DNA of 64,000 nt. Source: Paraburkholderia edwinii. GTDB lineage: Bacteria > Pseudomonadota > Gammaproteobacteria > Burkholderiales > Burkholderiaceae. A model generated the notes under the pieces. It was not told the DNA's origin and did not search any database. It worked only from the letters and a program-made list of their open reading frames with translations. The position numbers and the translations under genes were made by a program. Within the stretch, counting starts at the first letter, position 1. Each line of letters begins with the position of its first letter. The DNA is taken from positions 1,550,001-1,614,000 of the forward strand of contig NZ_CP080096.1 of assembly GCF_019428685.1 (NCBI RefSeq). The letters are read 5' to 3'. Below, one piece after another: positions 61,990-64,000 of this stretch.

Positions 61990-62580
61990 TTATGCAAGGT
62001 TGCCGTGCAGTGCTTCGCGCGCCGACGCGAGGATCTCATCGGACAGCGGATCGTCGCTGACCGCACGCGCCAGCGTTAGCGCGCCGATCATCATCGACAG
62101 GCGCGCGATCGCGCGCTGCCGGACTTTTTTCGACCGGCGTGCGCTCGAGAACGAAACCAGCACGTCGATCATCGAGCGCAGGCCGCGCAAATACACACTG
62201 CGTATCGGCTTGTCGGTGCTCTCGCGGCCGACGTCGGACGCGAGCCCCGCGGCCGCGCACGACATGCCCGGCCGGTCGCGCTGCGCGGGGCTCAGATAGT
62301 GCTTCGCGAGCGCATCGACGAGCGCCTGCTCGTCGGCATCGTTTCTGATTAGCGAACGCCACCGCGTAACCGATTCCTCGAACGCGTGTGCGCAAGCAAT
62401 GGCAGCCAGTTCGTCCTTCGATTCGAAATGGCCATAAAAGCCGCCATGCGTGAGGCCCGCGGCCCCCATGATGTCGGCCACCGACACGCCGTTGAGCCCA
62501 TGCTCCTTGAACAGACGCGCGGATGCTGCTTCGATCACGGCACGGTTTTTATCGGCTTGTTCGCGGGATACGCGCGGCAT
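61990..62580 (-). CDS. TetR-family regulator
   Basis: 196 residues. NRAVIEAASARLFKEHGLNGVSVADIMGAAGLTHGGFYGHFESKDEL is the helix-turn-helix in the AcrR/NemR style, and the C-terminal domain has a conserved MSCAAAGLASDVGR. Start ATG 62580 with GGAGG upstream. The tautomerase upstream at 62644-63024 is on the same strand and could be a co-target or, with the LLM oxidoreductase, the regulated unit. Confidence 0.87.
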   Translation of the reverse strand: MPRVSREQADKNRAVIEAASARLFKEHGLNGVSVADIMGAAGLTHGGFYGHFESKDELAAIACAHAFEESVTRWRSLIRNDADEQALVDALAKHYLSPAQRDRPGMSCAAAGLASDVGRESTDKPIRSVYLRGLRSMIDVLVSFSSARRSKKVRQRAIARLSMMIGALTLARAVSDDPLSDEILASAREALHGNLA

Positions 62581-62643
62581 GGGGATTCCTCCAGAAAAGG
62601 TGCCGAGAGCATAACTCAGACTGCGCGGGCCTGGGTATGACGG

Positions 62644-63024
62644 TTACGCATATTGAGCAATGCCGTTGCCGAACGACCAGTTTTCCTTTGCAACTTCGAC
62701 AAGGTTGATAAACAGGTCTTCGCGCCTGAGACCGATGCGTGCATGCAAGCCGTCCGCAAGTGCTTTGTAGAACGTACGCTTCATGTCAACGTCGCGCCCC
62801 ACGTTGAGCGTGATCTGGACCATCACGCATTGCGGAGACCGTTCGATGCCCAGATAAGTCGGATCGGCCACGAAGTCGCTGGCCTTGTGCTCGCTGACCA
62901 CCATGAAGCGGTCGTTGGCGGGCACGTTCAGAGCGGTGGTCATTGCCTTGTAAACCTCCTCGGTGATCGCGGTGCGGTATTCGGGAGATTGCCCTTCGAC
63001 GAGGTCGATGCGTACGATCGGCAT
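62644..63024 (-). CDS. Tautomerase-family protein
   Basis: 126 residues. After Met the N-terminus is Pro (MPIVRIDLVEGQSPEYRTAITEEVYKAM), as in the longer, two-unit members of the 4-oxalocrotonate tautomerase superfamily. LFINLVEVAKENWSFGNG is the matching C-terminal part. ATG 63024 is chosen because it gives Pro at position 2 and has AAGGAA upstream. The substrate is unknown. Confidence 0.87.
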   Translation of the reverse strand: MPIVRIDLVEGQSPEYRTAITEEVYKAMTTALNVPANDRFMVVSEHKASDFVADPTYLGIERSPQCVMVQITLNVGRDVDMKRTFYKALADGLHARIGLRREDLFINLVEVAKENWSFGNGIAQYA

Positions 63025-63164
63025 GGTGAGTTCCTTGATGTATGTGGGCGCTTTGCACACGCAAATGAGCGGTCAAATCAGCAGTCAAATGAGGGGCAAT
63101 GCGCAGGTTGTGATCCACATCATAGATGACGATCGTAATTTATACAATAAATGTTGGACATAAT

Positions 63165-64000
63165 TTATTGAAGGGCGTGCCGGCGTGCGTTGAGGCTGTC
63201 GCGCACCTTGCCGACAATTTCAAGCGAGCGGCGGCGCGCGTCGAGATCGTGGATAAACGAAAGCACCATCACTTCATCGGCGTCGGTTTCTTCGATCAAC
63301 TTGGCGAGTTTCTGCTCGACTTGCTGTGGGCCGCCTGTAATAACCGCGCGCAAGGCGGCATCGAGGCGCGGGCGCTCGTCTTCGGTCGGCAGCGTGTCGA
63401 AATCGGCGATGGGCGGCTGCAGCTGCGCGAACGGCGTGCTGCGTAAGCGGCGCAGCGACAGCTGCTGCATCGACGAAAACAGATGCCGCGCCTCTTCGTC
63501 GGTTGGCGCGGCGGTCACAACGCCTGCCACCACCACATACGGTTTGTCGAGCACGGCCGAAGGCTCGAACGCGGACCGGTATGCGGCAATCGCCGGGTCG
63601 CGCGCGTCGGGCCCGATGTGCGTGGCGAACGCAAGCGGCAAGCCCAGTGCCGCGGCTTGCTGTGCCGAATACGGCGATGATGCGAGCACCCAGATCGGCA
63701 CGTCGAGTCCGGCGCCCGGAACGGCGCGTAGGTTGTTTCCGGGTTCCGGCTCACGAAAGAACGATTGCAGCTCGCGCAGATCGTCGGGAAAGCGCTCACG
63801 CGCTTCCTGGCTCGAGCGCAGCGCTTTCGTGACCGCGTCGGCGCTGCCCGAAGCGCGGCCGACGCCGAGATCGATGCGGCCGGGGTACAGCGATTCGAGC
63901 GTGCCGAACTGTTCAGCGACCATAAACGGTGTGTGATTCGGCAGCATGATGCCGCCCGAGCCGACGCGTAGCGTCGACGTGTGCGCGGCAATATGCCCGA
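63165..64000 (-). CDS. LLM-class flavin-dependent oxidoreductase, N-terminus outside the window
   Basis: At least 277 residues; the start lies beyond base 64000. Seen: the segment VGSGGIMLPNHTPFMVAEQFGTLESLYPGRIDLGVGRASG, typical of LLM enzymes of the MsnO8/YhbW-like group, and VPIWVLASSPYSAQQAAALGLPLAFATHI. It likely needs FMN or F420 and a separate reductase. The stop at 63165 is 141 bases from the tautomerase start, so the two may be expressed together. Confidence 0.87.
   Translation of the reverse strand, partial: GHIAAHTSTLRVGSGGIMLPNHTPFMVAEQFGTLESLYPGRIDLGVGRASGSADAVTKALRSSQEARERFPDDLRELQSFFREPEPGNNLRAVPGAGLDVPIWVLASSPYSAQQAAALGLPLAFATHIGPDARDPAIAAYRSAFEPSAVLDKPYVVVAGVVTAAPTDEEARHLFSSMQQLSLRRLRSTPFAQLQPPIADFDTLPTEDERPRLDAALRAVITGGPQQVEQKLAKLIEETDADEVMVLSFIHDLDARRRSLEIVGKVRDSLNARRHALQ

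Noticed and set aside
1-64000. tRNA, rRNA, CRISPR arrays, insertion sequences and phage genes
   Set aside because: No cloverleaf, no spaced direct repeats of the CRISPR kind, no transposase or integrase motif seen. This is by eye; a tRNAscan and IS search would settle it.

Overview
The window is a stretch of GC-rich chromosome from a betaproteobacterium, most likely Burkholderiaceae (Paraburkholderia, Caballeronia or Burkholderia type). The reasons are codon usage with G/C in most third positions, a very high density of LysR, TetR, AraC, IclR, HxlR and LacI regulators beside small catabolic genes, a BamA protein of the Burkholderia type, and many small secreted or DUF proteins typical of that family. 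I saw no rRNA, tRNA, insertion sequence, prophage or CRISPR array.

Layout. 1-9.3 kb: the start of an unidentified enzyme, a LacI-type regulator, an HdeA-like periplasmic chaperone, a three-gene envelope operon (FecR-domain protein, OmpA-like lipoprotein, CHASE2 membrane protein), an MHS transporter, an EamA exporter and two converging LysR genes whose ends overlap. 9.3-10.9 kb: methylmalonate-semialdehyde dehydrogenase (mmsA) with a clear terminator. 11.0-14.5 kb: one 1153-residue orphan gene that is the most unusual object here. It carries a YopT-like cysteine protease domain, a second degenerate copy of that fold, a cholera/heat-labile-toxin-like ADP-ribosyltransferase fold and an unknown C-terminal region, and looks like a secreted effector. 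14.5-34 kb: ordinary accessory metabolism. It includes a nitronate monooxygenase pseudogene, MOSC, tautomerase, SDR, flavin enzymes, two GSTs (the second ends at 34.7 kb), a PAP2 phosphatase lipoprotein with autotransporter-type repeats, a TPR glycosyltransferase-like protein and the qorB/HxlR pair.

34.9-46.3 kb: a heme-oxygenase-like diiron-family protein paired with a class II aldolase, a cysI-DUF934 pair, an LtnD-like dehydrogenase, a BamA gene away from its usual neighbours, a 2-hydroxyacid dehydrogenase, and an MFS transporter with a PDC-hydrolase-like amidohydrolase. 46.3-54.2 kb: TetR, SDRs and a hydrolase, then a complete polar amino-acid ABC transporter operon ending in an IclR regulator. 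54.3-64 kb: a sorbosone-dehydrogenase/cytochrome c fusion, an HpnL-like membrane protein, two MFS exporters, DUF427, a small membrane protein behind a long nested hairpin, a TetR gene next to a 4 x 13-bp tandem repeat, a tautomerase and a truncated LLM oxidoreductase.

Most units are one transporter or enzyme beside its divergent regulator, and many divergent gaps hold clear inverted repeats. All functional calls come from reading motifs by eye; no database search was run.
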